Positions 1-8,692 are shown, numbered from the stretch's first letter. The stretch is 64,000 bases of DNA from SZAS-79 sp031376265 (GCA_031376265.1 JANMDK010000353.1:1-64000); one strand, 5' to 3'. A program made the numbers and translations. The notes: generated from the letters alone by a model not told the origin.

Positions 1-65
1 GCCTTGGCCGGCAGCGAAACGACTGCGCAGGCGGCGAGGGCGGTGGCGAGGGCGGCGAGTTTCAT
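1..65 (-). CDS. N-terminus of an exported protein (cut by window edge)
   Basis: Only the first 21 codons are inside the window. They read as a signal peptide: a start methionine and lysine followed by an alanine/leucine-rich hydrophobic run that ends near LPAKA. An AGGAG ribosome binding site sits a few bases upstream of the ATG at position 65. The mature protein lies outside the window, so its function cannot be named. Confidence 0.6.
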   Translation of the reverse strand, partial: MKLAALATALAACAVVSLPAK

Positions 66-128
66 GAGTGCTCCTTGGACGATTCGAATGCTATTAGGCG
101 CTGCAAGGGGCGCAATTTACCCCAAAAA

Positions 129-2174
129 CTACCGGCCAGCCCCTTTGTTGCAAGTGTTGCGAAGTGTTTCAAGGTCGGTCACCGGCAACAGGCAAGTAAC
201 GCCCTGGCATACCCAGGCGTTGACAGGCGCCTCGGCCGGATTCGCCGGCGGCTTGTCCAGCACCTCCGGGAGGCCGGTCGCCCCCGAGGGGATCGCCATT
301 ACGATCGTTGATGGCCAGTACTCCCGCGCCAGCGTCCCGGCCCAGTCCTGGAGCGCCGCCGGCTCGCCGCGCAGGATCACCGTGGTCGGCGGCCCAAGCG
401 CCTCTTCGAGGGCAATCATCAGCGACCCGAATCCGGCCGGGTATTGCTTCATGGTGGGATAGAAACGCTCGAGCGTGCGTTCAGCGGCTTCGCGATAGCG
501 CTCGTCCCCGGTCAGCGCCGCGAGCCTTTGCAGCGCAAAAGCCGCGACCCCGTTGCCCGAAGGCGTCGCGTTGTCATGGCCCGGCTTGGGGCGGTGGATC
601 AGCCGCTCGTGGTCGCGCCCGGTGAAAAAGAAGCCGCCGCTCTCCGGGTCCTCGAACTGCTCGAGCATCGTGTCGGCCACGTCCTCGGCAAAATCGAGCC
701 ACTCGACCGCGAAATCGGCCTGCAGGTACTCGATCAACGCATCGATGAGGAAGGCGTAGTCGTCGAGATACGCATTCAGGTGAGCGCGGCCGTCCTTGTA
801 GGTGGCAAAGAGGCGCCCGTCCTTCCACATCGTGTCATGGATGAAAGCCAGCGACCGCCGCGCCGAGTCGATCCATTCGCGTTTGCCGAAGACGCGGCCG
901 GCGCGCGCCATGCCGCGCACCATGAGCGCATTCCAGGACACCAGCACCTTTTCGTCGCGGCCGGGACGGATGCGCTTTTCGCGCGCGGCGAACGCTTTCG
1001 CCCGTGCGGAAGCGATCAGTTGCTCGGATCCTTCGGTCTCCCGCGCGAGCACGAGGTTCCAGAGCTTATCCTCGAAATTCGGCTCGCGGTCCAGGCCGTA
1101 ACGCGCAGCAAAGGCTTCATATTCCTCAGCAGTCAGGAGCGCGCGCACTTCCTCGCGCTCCCAGACGTAGAACTTGCCTTCGACGCCTTCGGAATCGGCA
1201 TCGAGGCTGGAGTAGTAGCCGCCCTCGGGCGATTGCATCTCGCGCATCACCCAGCCGGCGGTTTCCGCCGCGACGCGCGCGTAGAGCGGCTTGCCTGTTG
1301 CCGTGTGCGCATCTGACAGCAGCGCCAGCAACGGGCCGTTGTCGTAAAGCATCTTCTCGAAGTGCGGGATGGTCCACGTCGCATCGGTGCTGTAGCGCGC
1401 GAAGCCCCCGCCGAGCTGGTCGTAGATGCCGCCCTGCGCCATGGCCTGCAACGTGAGGTCGGCCATCTCCAGCGCGTGGCCGTCGCCATCGTGCGCATAG
1501 CGCCGCAGGCAGAGCTCGATGTCGGTCGGGTGCGGGAATTTGGGCGCTTGCCCCCATCCTCCAGTCTCGGCGTCGAAATTTTCGCGCAGGTTGGAGACCG
1601 ACTCCATGATCGGCTGCGCATCGAAATCCGAAGCATGCGCCGGGCGCCCGACGGCTGCGCCATGGCCAAGCTGCATGCGGGAAAACGCGAGGCGTACCTG
1701 CTCGCCCTGCTCTTTGACCTCGGCGCGGCGCTCGCGCCAGATCGCCGACACCCGCTGCAGCAACTCGGGGAATCCCGGCAGGCCGTAGCGCGAAGTCTTG
1801 GGGAAATACGTGCCGCTGAAGAAAGGCGTGCCATCGGGCGCGAGGAACATCGTCAGCGGCCAGCCGCCGGTGGCCTGCGTGAGCATCTGGTGCGCGGTCT
1901 GGTAGATCTGGTCGATGTCGGGGCGCTCTTCGCGATCGACCTTGATGTTGACGAACAGCTCGTTCATGACCGCGGCGACCTCCGGGTCCTCGAAGCTTTC
2001 GTGCGCCATCACATGGCACCAGTGGCAGGCCGAATAGCCCACTGAGAGGAGAATCGGCGTGTCTGTTTCGCGCGCCCGCGTGAGCGCCTCCTCTCCCCAC
2101 GCGTACCAATCGACCGGGTTTTCCGCGTGCTGCTGGAGATACGGCGATGTTTCCTGCGCTAGGCGATTGGCCAT
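129..2174 (-). CDS. thioredoxin-domain protein, DUF255/YyaL family
   Basis: This is a 681-residue protein of the DUF255 (YyaL, SPATA20-like) family. The N-terminus begins MANRLAQETSPYLQQHAENP and carries a thioredoxin-like fold with the redox motif CHWCHVM near residue 50, followed by the family signature VDREERPDIDQIYQ. The remaining roughly 500 residues match the alpha/alpha-toroid part of the family, with stretches such as WGQAPKFPHP and GGIYDQLGGGFARYSTD. Length is normal for the family. The biochemical role of the family is not established; a thiol-disulfide or sugar-binding role is only suggested by the folds. It is divergent from the DUF924 gene, with an inverted repeat between the two. 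Confidence 0.93.
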   Translation of the reverse strand: MANRLAQETSPYLQQHAENPVDWYAWGEEALTRARETDTPILLSVGYSACHWCHVMAHESFEDPEVAAVMNELFVNIKVDREERPDIDQIYQTAHQMLTQATGGWPLTMFLAPDGTPFFSGTYFPKTSRYGLPGFPELLQRVSAIWRERRAEVKEQGEQVRLAFSRMQLGHGAAVGRPAHASDFDAQPIMESVSNLRENFDAETGGWGQAPKFPHPTDIELCLRRYAHDGDGHALEMADLTLQAMAQGGIYDQLGGGFARYSTDATWTIPHFEKMLYDNGPLLALLSDAHTATGKPLYARVAAETAGWVMREMQSPEGGYYSSLDADSEGVEGKFYVWEREEVRALLTAEEYEAFAARYGLDREPNFEDKLWNLVLARETEGSEQLIASARAKAFAAREKRIRPGRDEKVLVSWNALMVRGMARAGRVFGKREWIDSARRSLAFIHDTMWKDGRLFATYKDGRAHLNAYLDDYAFLIDALIEYLQADFAVEWLDFAEDVADTMLEQFEDPESGGFFFTGRDHERLIHRPKPGHDNATPSGNGVAAFALQRLAALTGDERYREAAERTLERFYPTMKQYPAGFGSLMIALEEALGPPTTVILRGEPAALQDWAGTLAREYWPSTIVMAIPSGATGLPEVLDKPPANPAEAPVNAWVCQGVTCLLPVTDLETLRNTCNKGAGR

Positions 2175-2187
2175 GGAGCTTCCGCAA

Positions 2188-2243
2188 TAAATGGGGTCAG
2201 AGTCGAATTAACGCTTGCCATAAATCGACTCTGACCCTATTTA
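2188..2243. repeat. REP-like inverted repeat, GGGGTCAGAGTCG type
   Basis: Two 23-base arms (2188-2210 and 2221-2243) are inverted copies with 21 of 23 positions matching, around a 10-base loop. The core reads GGGTCAGAGTCGA. The element fills the gap between the divergent DUF255 and DUF924 genes, ending 8 bases before the DUF924 ATG. Layout and core resemble REP-type palindromes that other proteobacteria mobilise with Y1 tyrosine transposases. No such transposase is in the window, so the class is inferred. Confidence 0.75.
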
Positions 2244-2250
2244 ATCAGAC

Positions 2251-2814
2251 ATGGAAACTTCTCAGGACGTTCTCGATTTCTGGTTCGGTGCAACACCGGG
2301 GCCGCGGCGAAAGGCGTGGTTCGAGAAAAGCGCGCTGTTCGACGAGTCGATCCGCGCGCGATTTCTTCCGCTCCTGAACGAGGCCGCGCAGGGCCGGCTC
2401 GGTGCGTGGACCGAAGACCCGAGGAACGCGCTCGCTTTCATAGTCGTCACCGACCAGTTCCCGCGCAACCTGTTCCGCGGCAGCGGGCGCGCTTTTGCGA
2501 CTGACCCGATGGCGCTTGCCCTCGCAAGGAAGGTCGTCGAGCGCGGCTGGGGCGCGAAGCTGCTACCGGTCGAGCGCATGTTCGTTTACCTGCCGTTCGA
2601 ACACAGCGAGTCGATCGCCGACCAGGACCGCTCGTGCGCGCTGTTCGCGCCGCTAAACGCTTTTCCCGAAACTGCGGATGCGGTGGAGTATTCCGAGAAA
2701 CACCGCGTGATCGTCAAACGCTTCGGCCGCTTTCCGCACCGCAATGCGGCACTCGGGCGCGAGAGCACGCCCGAGGAGATCGAGTTTCTCAAGCAGCCCG
2801 GCTCGGGGTTTTGA
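2251..2814 (+). CDS. DUF924 family protein
   Basis: This 187-residue protein has the hallmarks of DUF924: an N-terminal VLDFWFG motif at about residues 8-14, a central VVTDQFPRNLFRGSGRAFATD stretch, and the FVYLPFEHSE segment. DUF924 proteins are small, all-helical, soluble and TPR-like, with no settled function. The length is normal. The ATG at 2251 lies only a few bases after an inverted repeat, so the promoter and ribosome binding site must overlap that repeat or be weak. No functional link to the neighbours is visible. Confidence 0.92.
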   Translation: METSQDVLDFWFGATPGPRRKAWFEKSALFDESIRARFLPLLNEAAQGRLGAWTEDPRNALAFIVVTDQFPRNLFRGSGRAFATDPMALALARKVVERGWGAKLLPVERMFVYLPFEHSESIADQDRSCALFAPLNAFPETADAVEYSEKHRVIVKRFGRFPHRNAALGRESTPEEIEFLKQPGSGF

Positions 2815-2831
2815 GCCGGCCCGCTTACGAA

Positions 2832-4517
2832 CTAGTCGTGATCAGTAACCGCGCCGAGGCTCGCCGTCGACACGAGCTTCACATACTTCGCAAGTAATCC
2901 CCGCGTGTAGCGTGGCTTCGGCTGCTTCCACTTCTTGCGCCGCGCGGCAATCTCCCTGGCCGGAACGTTGAGCTGGATCAGTTGCTTCTTCGCGTCGATG
3001 GTGATCGAGTCGCCTTCCTTGACGAGCGCAATCGTCCCGCCGACGAAGGCCTCGGGCGCCACGTGGCCGACCACCATGCCCCAGGTGCCGCCTGAGAAGC
3101 GGCCGTCCGTCAGCAGGCCCACCGATTCGCCCAAGCCCTGGCCAATCAACGCTGAAGTCGGCGCGAGCATCTCCTGCATGCCCGGCCCGCCCTTCGGACC
3201 TTCGTAGCGGATCACGACCACGTCACCCGGCTTGATCTTCTTGGCCATGATCGCCTTCATGCACGCAGGCTCCGAATCGAACACGCCCGCAGGGCCCGTG
3301 ATCACCGGATTCATGAGCCCGGTGATCTTCGCCACGCAGCCTTCCGGTGCAAGGTTGCCCTTCAGGATCGCTAGGTGGCCCTGCTTGTAGATCGGCTCGC
3401 TGAAAGACCGGATCACGTCCTGGTCCTTGCGCGGCTGCGAGGGAATGTTCTTGAGTTCCTCGGCGATCGTGCGGCCGGTGATCGTCATGCACTCGCCATG
3501 CAACAGGCCGTTCTCAAGCAGGATCTTGAGCACCTGCGGCACGCCACCCGCGCGGTGGAAATCGACCGCGACATACTTGCCCGAAGGCTTCAGGTCGCAA
3601 AGCACCGGCACTTTCCTCCGCACCCGCTCGAAGTCGTCGATCGTCCACTTCACCTCGGCCGCGGCGGCGATGGCAAGGTAGTGCAGCACCGCGTTGGTCG
3701 AGCCGCCGGTGGCCATCACCAGCGCGATCGCGTTTTCGATCGACTTGCGCGTGATGATCTTGCGCGGGCGAAGGTTGTTCTTGATTGCCTCCACCAGCAC
3801 CTTGGCCGATTCGGCCGCCGAGTCGGCTTTCTCGGCATCCGGCGAGGCCATCTGCGACGACCCCATCAGGCTCATGCCCAGCGCCTCGAAGGACGAGGAC
3901 ATCGTGTTCGCGGTAAACATTCCGCCGCAGGCGCCGACCGAAGGGCAGGCGTTGCGCTCGATGCCGTCGTAGTCTTCCTTCGACATCTTGCCGGAGGCGA
4001 AAGCGCCCACCGCTTCGAAAACCGAGACCACCGTGAGGTCGACGCCCTTCCACTTGCCCGGCTTGATCGTGCCTGCATAGACGTAGATCGCGGGCACGTT
4101 CATGCGCGCGATCGCCATCATGCCGCCGGGCATGTTCTTGTCGCAGCCGCCGACGACCAGCGCGCCGTCCATCGCCTGGCCGTTCACCGAGGTCTCGATC
4201 GCGTCCGCTATCACTTCGCGCGAAACCAACGAGTACTTCATCGCCTCGGTGCCCATGCCGATGCCGTCGGTGATCGTCGGCACGCCGAACATCTGCGGCT
4301 TGGCGCCCGAGGCTTCGAGGGCCGCGACCGCCTTGTCGACCAGCGGCTGGATGCCCGCATTGCAAGGATTGAGCGTCGAATGGCCGTTGGCCACGCCGAC
4401 GATCGGCTTGTCGAAATCGCCGTCGCCGAAGCCGACGGCGCGCAGCATCGCGCGGTTCGGTGCGCGGGCTACCCCGCCGGTAATCGTCTTGGAACGCCAG
4501 TTCTTTTGGTCAGCCAT
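2832..4517 (-). CDS. ilvD: dihydroxy-acid dehydratase
   Basis: The 561-residue protein is IlvD, which dehydrates 2,3-dihydroxy-3-methylbutanoate and its methylpentanoate homologue to the 2-oxo acids that lead to valine, isoleucine, leucine and pantothenate. Iron-sulfur ligand regions are visible: GGCDKNMPGGMM near residue 125 and ACPSVGACGGMFTANTM near 190-206. The catalytic C-terminal part contains LLTDGRFSGGTWGMVVGHV. Length is typical. A GGGAGGA ribosome binding site precedes the ATG. The related sugar-acid dehydratases share this fold, but the motif set and length fit the branched-chain enzyme. It is the first gene after a short gap downstream of the DMT transporter, on the same strand. 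Confidence 0.96.
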   Translation of the reverse strand: MADQKNWRSKTITGGVARAPNRAMLRAVGFGDGDFDKPIVGVANGHSTLNPCNAGIQPLVDKAVAALEASGAKPQMFGVPTITDGIGMGTEAMKYSLVSREVIADAIETSVNGQAMDGALVVGGCDKNMPGGMMAIARMNVPAIYVYAGTIKPGKWKGVDLTVVSVFEAVGAFASGKMSKEDYDGIERNACPSVGACGGMFTANTMSSSFEALGMSLMGSSQMASPDAEKADSAAESAKVLVEAIKNNLRPRKIITRKSIENAIALVMATGGSTNAVLHYLAIAAAAEVKWTIDDFERVRRKVPVLCDLKPSGKYVAVDFHRAGGVPQVLKILLENGLLHGECMTITGRTIAEELKNIPSQPRKDQDVIRSFSEPIYKQGHLAILKGNLAPEGCVAKITGLMNPVITGPAGVFDSEPACMKAIMAKKIKPGDVVVIRYEGPKGGPGMQEMLAPTSALIGQGLGESVGLLTDGRFSGGTWGMVVGHVAPEAFVGGTIALVKEGDSITIDAKKQLIQLNVPAREIAARRKKWKQPKPRYTRGLLAKYVKLVSTASLGAVTDHD

Positions 4518-4535
4518 GGGATCCTCCCTGTTGAA

Positions 4536-5468
4536 TTAACTGAAAGCCACGCGGCGTGAAGCGGCGAGCGCAAGCAGCGCGCCGCCTGCCACAAGCGCAA
4601 ACCCGGTCGCATGAAACATGTGCACACGTTCGCCGAGCAGCAGCATCGCGAACACGCTCGAAAACACCGGCATGAGGTGCACCAGCACCCCGGCGCGGAC
4701 CGCGCCGATGCGCTCCACGCCATAGTTGTAGCAGAGCATGGCGCCGAGCGTAGGCCCGAGGCCGATGTAAAGCAGCGCAAGCAGCGTCATGCCGTCGAGT
4801 CGGGGCGGATGCACCATCACGGCCTCCAGTGCCAGCAGCGGCGTTGTGATCGCCACGCCGAAGGCCGCGATGATCGCGACCAGCGCCGGCGGCGACAACG
4901 CCCTCGGCCGGTCGATCAGCTTCAGCGTATAGAGCGCCCACTGCACCATGCCGGCGAAGAGGATCACGTCGCCGATGTTGAAGGCGAGCGCCAGCGCCTT
5001 GGCGAGCGATCCCTGGAAAAGGATCACCAGCACGCCGGTGAGCGACACGAGGATGCCAATGGCTTCGTGGACCCGGATGCGTTTGCCCCAGAACATGGCG
5101 CCGAGGATCAGGATCAGCACCGGGATCGCCGAATTGAACAGGCCCAGGTTGACCGCGGAAGAGTACTCGAGCCCCTTGTAGATGATGACGCTCTGCGGTG
5201 CGCCCGCAAGCAGCGTGAACAGCAGCAGCGTCTTCCAGCGCGTGCGCAGGGCTTCGGCAATGGCGGCGCGCTCCGGCCACACCAGGGGCGTCACCGCCAC
5301 CAGCACGACGAACCAGCGCGACCAGGCCAGTGCGACGGGCGGCACCGCCTCGAGGATGAGGCGCGAAATCGAGGGATTGCTGCCCCACAGCGCGGCCGTC
5401 AGCACCAAGGCGGCGTAGGCCGGCAGGCGGGATAGAGGCGGGGAGAGGGGTGGATGCACGGCGGCCAT
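4536..5468 (-). CDS. EamA/DMT-family transporter
   Basis: This is a roughly 310-residue integral membrane protein with about ten hydrophobic segments arranged as two EamA repeats. The first repeat has LTAALWGSNPSISR and the second has AGMVQWALYTL and ALLYIGLGPTLGAMLCYNYG. The drug/metabolite transporter family usually exports metabolites or amino acids; the substrate here is unknown. I chose the ATG at 5468 because upstream in-frame sequence runs into the divergent LysR gene and lacks membrane-protein character. The LysR gene just upstream, on the other strand, is the likely regulator. Confidence 0.88.
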   Translation of the reverse strand: MAAVHPPLSPPLSRLPAYAALVLTAALWGSNPSISRLILEAVPPVALAWSRWFVVLVAVTPLVWPERAAIAEALRTRWKTLLLFTLLAGAPQSVIIYKGLEYSSAVNLGLFNSAIPVLILILGAMFWGKRIRVHEAIGILVSLTGVLVILFQGSLAKALALAFNIGDVILFAGMVQWALYTLKLIDRPRALSPPALVAIIAAFGVAITTPLLALEAVMVHPPRLDGMTLLALLYIGLGPTLGAMLCYNYGVERIGAVRAGVLVHLMPVFSSVFAMLLLGERVHMFHATGFALVAGGALLALAASRRVAFS

Positions 5469-5509
5469 CGGGATGGCGAAGGCTAGCGCCGCTGCTTGAT
5501 TCCCGCCAA

Positions 5510-5533
5510 TATCATTCCGATGAGCTTCTGATA
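5510..5533. promoter_or_regulatory. candidate LysR operator in divergent gap
   Basis: Between the divergent DMT transporter and LysR genes there is an inverted repeat, TATCA then 14 bases then TGATA. Nested inside it is the smaller dyad TCATTCCGATGA. LysR-type regulators commonly bind dyads of the T-N11-A kind in such gaps. Assignment rests on position and symmetry only. Confidence 0.3.
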
Positions 5534-5543
5534 CCTTTACGGC

Positions 5544-6449
5544 ATGAATGTCCCGGACTTTCGCCAGCTGCGCCAGTTCGTCGCGGTTGCCGAGCACCTG
5601 CACTTCGGCCGCGCCGCGGCGTCGCTGCACATTTCACAGCCGCCGCTGTCGCGCAGCATCCAGGATCTCGAAGCGCGGCTCGGCGCGAAGCTCTTCGAGC
5701 GGACGCGCCGCAAAGTCGAGCTCACCCCGGCGGGCGCGTGGTACCTCGAGGAAGCCCGCCAGGTGATCGCGCGCCTCGAGCGCGCCAGCCGCGAGGTGGC
5801 CGAGCGCGCAGCGGGAGGCGCGGGCGCGCTGCGCATCGGTTTCGTGACCATTGCCGACTACAGCGTCCTGCCCGGACTGCTCTCCCGGTTCAAGGCGGCG
5901 CATCCCGGCGTCTCGCTGAGCCTGCGGGAACTGGTGACCGAAGCGCAGCTCGAAGCCCTCGCCGCCGGCGACCTGGACCTCGGGTTCGTGCTGCCACCCC
6001 TGCCGGTGCGCGAGGTCGATTCGGTGGCCGTGAATCGCGAGCCGCTCGTCATCGCGCTGCCGGAAGACCATCGCCTTGCGCGCGAGCGGGGGCCGCTCGC
6101 GGTGCGCGCGCTTGCCGAGGAACCGTTTGTGATGGTGCCGGCAACGCTTGCGCGAGGGCTTTCGGATGTCGTACTGGGGTTGTGCACGCGCGCCGGGTTC
6201 GCGCCGCGCGTTGCGCAGGAGGCGGTGCAAATGCAGACCGTGGTGAGCCTCGTGTCGAGCGGCCTGGGCGTGGCGATCGTGCCGGCATCGCTATTGAACC
6301 TGCGGCGCAGCGGCGTGGTCTATCGCGCGGTGCGCGACGCGCATCCGAAGATCGAGCTGCGCCTGGCCTGGCGGCGCGACGCGCGCTCTGCCTCGCTGTC
6401 GCGCTTCGTCGACCTGGCGAAGCGCAAGCCCAGGCAGGCCACGAACTAG
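5544..6449 (+). CDS. LysR-family transcriptional regulator
   Basis: The 301-residue protein has the LysR layout. An N-terminal winged helix-turn-helix covers about residues 1-60, with FRQLRQFVAVAEHLHFGRAA and HISQPPLSRSIQDLE. A LysR substrate-binding domain follows from about residue 90, starting LRIGFVTIADYSVLPGLL. Length is normal. It is transcribed divergently from the DMT exporter 75 bases away, the classic arrangement for a LysR regulator that controls its neighbour and itself. The co-inducer cannot be told from sequence. Confidence 0.93.
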   Translation: MNVPDFRQLRQFVAVAEHLHFGRAAASLHISQPPLSRSIQDLEARLGAKLFERTRRKVELTPAGAWYLEEARQVIARLERASREVAERAAGGAGALRIGFVTIADYSVLPGLLSRFKAAHPGVSLSLRELVTEAQLEALAAGDLDLGFVLPPLPVREVDSVAVNREPLVIALPEDHRLARERGPLAVRALAEEPFVMVPATLARGLSDVVLGLCTRAGFAPRVAQEAVQMQTVVSLVSSGLGVAIVPASLLNLRRSGVVYRAVRDAHPKIELRLAWRRDARSASLSRFVDLAKRKPRQATN

Positions 6450-6475
6450 CGCAATCGATGCAGTAACATCGGCCA

Positions 6476-7267
6476 ATGCTGATCCACCCGAACATCGACC
6501 CGATCGCGATCGCGATCGGCCCCCTCGCCATCCGCTGGTACGGGCTCATGTACCTCTTCTCGTTCGGGGCCTTCTGGTTCCTCGGGACGCGGCGCATTGC
6601 CTCTGTCAGGCCGGGCGCCCCGATCACGCGCGAACAGTTCGACGACCTGCTCTTCTACGGCATCCTCGGCGTGATCCTCGGCGGGCGGCTGGGCTACGTG
6701 ATTTTCTACAAGCCGGCGTACTACCTCTCGCATCCGCTGGAGATCTTCGCGGTCTGGCAGGGCGGGATGTCCTTCCACGGCGGGTTCCTCTGCGTGCTGC
6801 TGGCGATGGCGTGGTTCGCGCGCAAGCACGGCAAGCACTGGCTCGACCTCATGGATTTCGTCGCGCCGCTGGTGCCGCTGGGCCTCGCGGCCGGGCGCCT
6901 CGGCAACTTCATCAATGGCGAGCTCTGGGGCCGCACGACCGACATCGCGTGGGGCATGGTGTTCCGCGGCGCCGGCCCGCTGCCTCGCCATCCCTCGCAG
7001 CTCTACGAAATGGTCACCGAGGGCCTGCTGCTTTTCTTCGTGCTCTGGTTCTACTCGGCGAAATCCCGGCCGCGCGGCGCGGTGTCGGGCCTTTTCCTCA
7101 TCGGCTACGGCGTGGCGCGCTTCGCCTGTGAGTACACGCGCGAACCGGACGACTATCTGGGCATTCTCGCGCTCAACATGACCATGGGCCAGTGGCTGTC
7201 GGCGCCGATGGTGCTCGCCGGTGTCGCGATGATGCTGTGGGCGTATCGCAAGCCGGCGGCTCGATGA
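6476..7267 (+). CDS. lgt: prolipoprotein diacylglyceryl transferase
   Basis: Lgt transfers a diacylglyceryl group from phosphatidylglycerol to the lipobox cysteine of prolipoproteins in the inner membrane, the first step of lipoprotein maturation. The 263-residue multi-spanning protein shows the family motifs: HGGFLCVLLAMAWF with the essential HGG around residue 100, the signature GRLGNFINGELWGR near 142-155, and HPSQLYE. Length is normal. The stop codon overlaps the ATG of the SEC-C gene in an ATGA junction, so the two are probably translationally coupled. Confidence 0.97.
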   Translation: MLIHPNIDPIAIAIGPLAIRWYGLMYLFSFGAFWFLGTRRIASVRPGAPITREQFDDLLFYGILGVILGGRLGYVIFYKPAYYLSHPLEIFAVWQGGMSFHGGFLCVLLAMAWFARKHGKHWLDLMDFVAPLVPLGLAAGRLGNFINGELWGRTTDIAWGMVFRGAGPLPRHPSQLYEMVTEGLLLFFVLWFYSAKSRPRGAVSGLFLIGYGVARFACEYTREPDDYLGILALNMTMGQWLSAPMVLAGVAMMLWAYRKPAAR

Positions 7268-7965
7268 GCGGCAAGGATCGCGCGGACAAGCCGCTCTCGG
7301 GGCAGGAGCAGGACCGGCTGGAGAACTTCGTGGAAGGCGGCGCCGGCGAAAATGCCCTCGGCTGGGAGCCGATGCCGATGGACATGCTGCAGGGATTTCT
7401 CTGCGGGGTGGCCAGCGCGCCGGAGGAGATCGGCCCGGAGGACTGGCTGCCGTGGGCGTTCGGTATCGAGGCCTGGCCGGACAACCGGCCCGAAGCCGCA
7501 GAGTGGTTCGAGCTCGCCAAGCGCTATTACCGCCAGCTGCTGCCGAGCCTCGAAGGCAAGGAAGACGTCGAGCTGATCCTGTTCGACCCGACGCCGGAAA
7601 TGTCGAGCCGCTTCGAATACTGGTGCATCGGTTTCCTCGACGGGCTGGAAGTCGCCGCCGAGCCGCTCGAAACGCTGGGCGATCCGGAGGAAGTCGACGA
7701 GCTGCTATTTCCGGTGCGCGTGCTGGCCGGCGCCATCGACGAGGGCGAGCGAAAGCGCGCCGGCGAGAAGGAATGGGCGCGGATGCTGGAGGAAAGCGCC
7801 AACGAGCTTTGGCCTTCGGTCGTCGCGACCTACCGCTACGGAAGCGCGCTGCGCAACAAGCCTTCGACCGTCAAGCGCGAGGCGCCGAAAACCGGCCGCA
7901 ACGAGGCGTGTCCCTGCGGCAGCGGCAAGAAATTCAAGAACTGCCATGGCAAGACCGCGGCCTAG
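7264..7965 (+). CDS. YecA/UPF0149-like protein with C-terminal SEC-C motif
   Basis: This 233-residue soluble, acidic protein starts at the ATG that overlaps the lgt stop codon. The N-terminal two thirds match the UPF0149/YecA family (LQGFLCGVASAPEEIGPEDWLP, FEYWCIGFLDGLE). The last 25 residues form a SEC-C zinc motif, NEACPCGSGKKFKNCHG, like the one at the C-terminus of SecA. Such motifs bind zinc and often mediate contact with SecB or the ribosome. The cellular role of stand-alone YecA proteins is poorly defined. The coupling to lgt is suggestive because Lgt acts on Sec-exported proteins, but that link is inference. Confidence 0.87.
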   Translation: MSGKDRADKPLSGQEQDRLENFVEGGAGENALGWEPMPMDMLQGFLCGVASAPEEIGPEDWLPWAFGIEAWPDNRPEAAEWFELAKRYYRQLLPSLEGKEDVELILFDPTPEMSSRFEYWCIGFLDGLEVAAEPLETLGDPEEVDELLFPVRVLAGAIDEGERKRAGEKEWARMLEESANELWPSVVATYRYGSALRNKPSTVKREAPKTGRNEACPCGSGKKFKNCHGKTAA

Positions 7966-7977
7966 CCGCGCAGGACG

Positions 7978-8619
7978 CTAGGCCGGGACCGTCCGGCCGC
8001 GCTCGCAAAGGTAGTGATGCCATAAGAGCCGCGCCGCGGCTGCGCGATGCGGACGCCAGGCGCGTGACCGGCGCTCCAGCGCCTCCGGCGTCGGCCGTGC
8101 GGGCAGGTTCCATAACTCGCGCACCGCTTCCAAGAGGCCAAGGTCGGCGGCCGGGAAGACATCCGGGCGGCGCAGCGCAAACAGCAGGTAGCAGTGCGCG
8201 GTCCACGGGCCGATACCATGAAGCGCGTCGAGCTCGGCGATGGCCTCGTCGTCCGGCATTGCGGGCAAGGTGCGCAAGTCGACCTTGCCAGAAAGCAATT
8301 GGCCCGCGAGCGTGGAAAGGTATGCCGATTTCTGCCGGGTGACGCCGAGTTCGCGCAATCCTGCCTCGCCGAGCTTCCCGACATTGCGCTCGGTCACGCC
8401 GCCGGCTTTCCCGATGCGCGCGAACATGGCGCGCGCCTGCGAAAGCGATACCTGCTGCTCGAGCATAAGGAGCGCCAGCGTCGCGAATCCGGGCTCGCGT
8501 GACCAGAGCGGCGGCAGGCCGTAGCGCTTCACGATGGCGGCAAAGCGCGGCTCGGCGCGGCAAAGGACGCGCACCGAGCGCTTCAGCCCGGCGTCGTCGA
8601 GCGCGGTGAATTCAGCCAA
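7978..8619 (-). CDS. DNA-3-methyladenine glycosylase II family (HhH-GPD)
   Basis: This is a roughly 213-residue base-excision-repair glycosylase of the AlkA/HhH-GPD type, expected to remove alkylated purines. The helix-hairpin-helix is visible as DALHGIGPWTAHCYLLFALR, followed by the catalytic aspartate in DVFPAADLGL. The N-terminal part contains LMLEQQVSLSQARAMF. The frame stays open upstream through a REP-like element into the neighbouring gene, but that extension lacks family similarity. The best start is the TTG at 8619 (LAEFTALDD), just downstream of the repeat, with only a weak ribosome binding site; this start is uncertain. The protein lacks the longer N-terminal domain of E. coli AlkA. 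Confidence 0.85.
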   Translation of the reverse strand: MAEFTALDDAGLKRSVRVLCRAEPRFAAIVKRYGLPPLWSREPGFATLALLMLEQQVSLSQARAMFARIGKAGGVTERNVGKLGEAGLRELGVTRQKSAYLSTLAGQLLSGKVDLRTLPAMPDDEAIAELDALHGIGPWTAHCYLLFALRRPDVFPAADLGLLEAVRELWNLPARPTPEALERRSRAWRPHRAAAARLLWHHYLCERGRTVPA

Positions 8620-8630
8620 TTTGATTTCGT

Positions 8631-8687
8631 AATCGGGGACAGACCACGTTATTTCGCAGAGCGGAAAAACGTGGTCTGTCCCTGATT
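8631..8687. repeat. REP-like inverted repeat, GGGGACAGACCACG type
   Basis: Arms at 8631-8650 and 8668-8687 match at 19 of 20 positions in inverted orientation. The 17-base spacer can itself pair (TTTC with GAAA), giving one long hairpin. The core is GGGGACAGACCACG. It lies between the stop of the FAD/Fe-S dehydrogenase gene and the start of the glycosylase gene, both leftward. Like the element near 2.2 kb it starts GGGG(T/A)CAGA, so the two look like related REP families. Confidence 0.75.
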
Positions 8688-8692
8688 TGGGT

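Noticed and set aside
3375..4559. 394-codon open frame on the plus strand
   Set aside because: It is antisense to ilvD and His/Arg/Ala-rich, a typical shadow frame.
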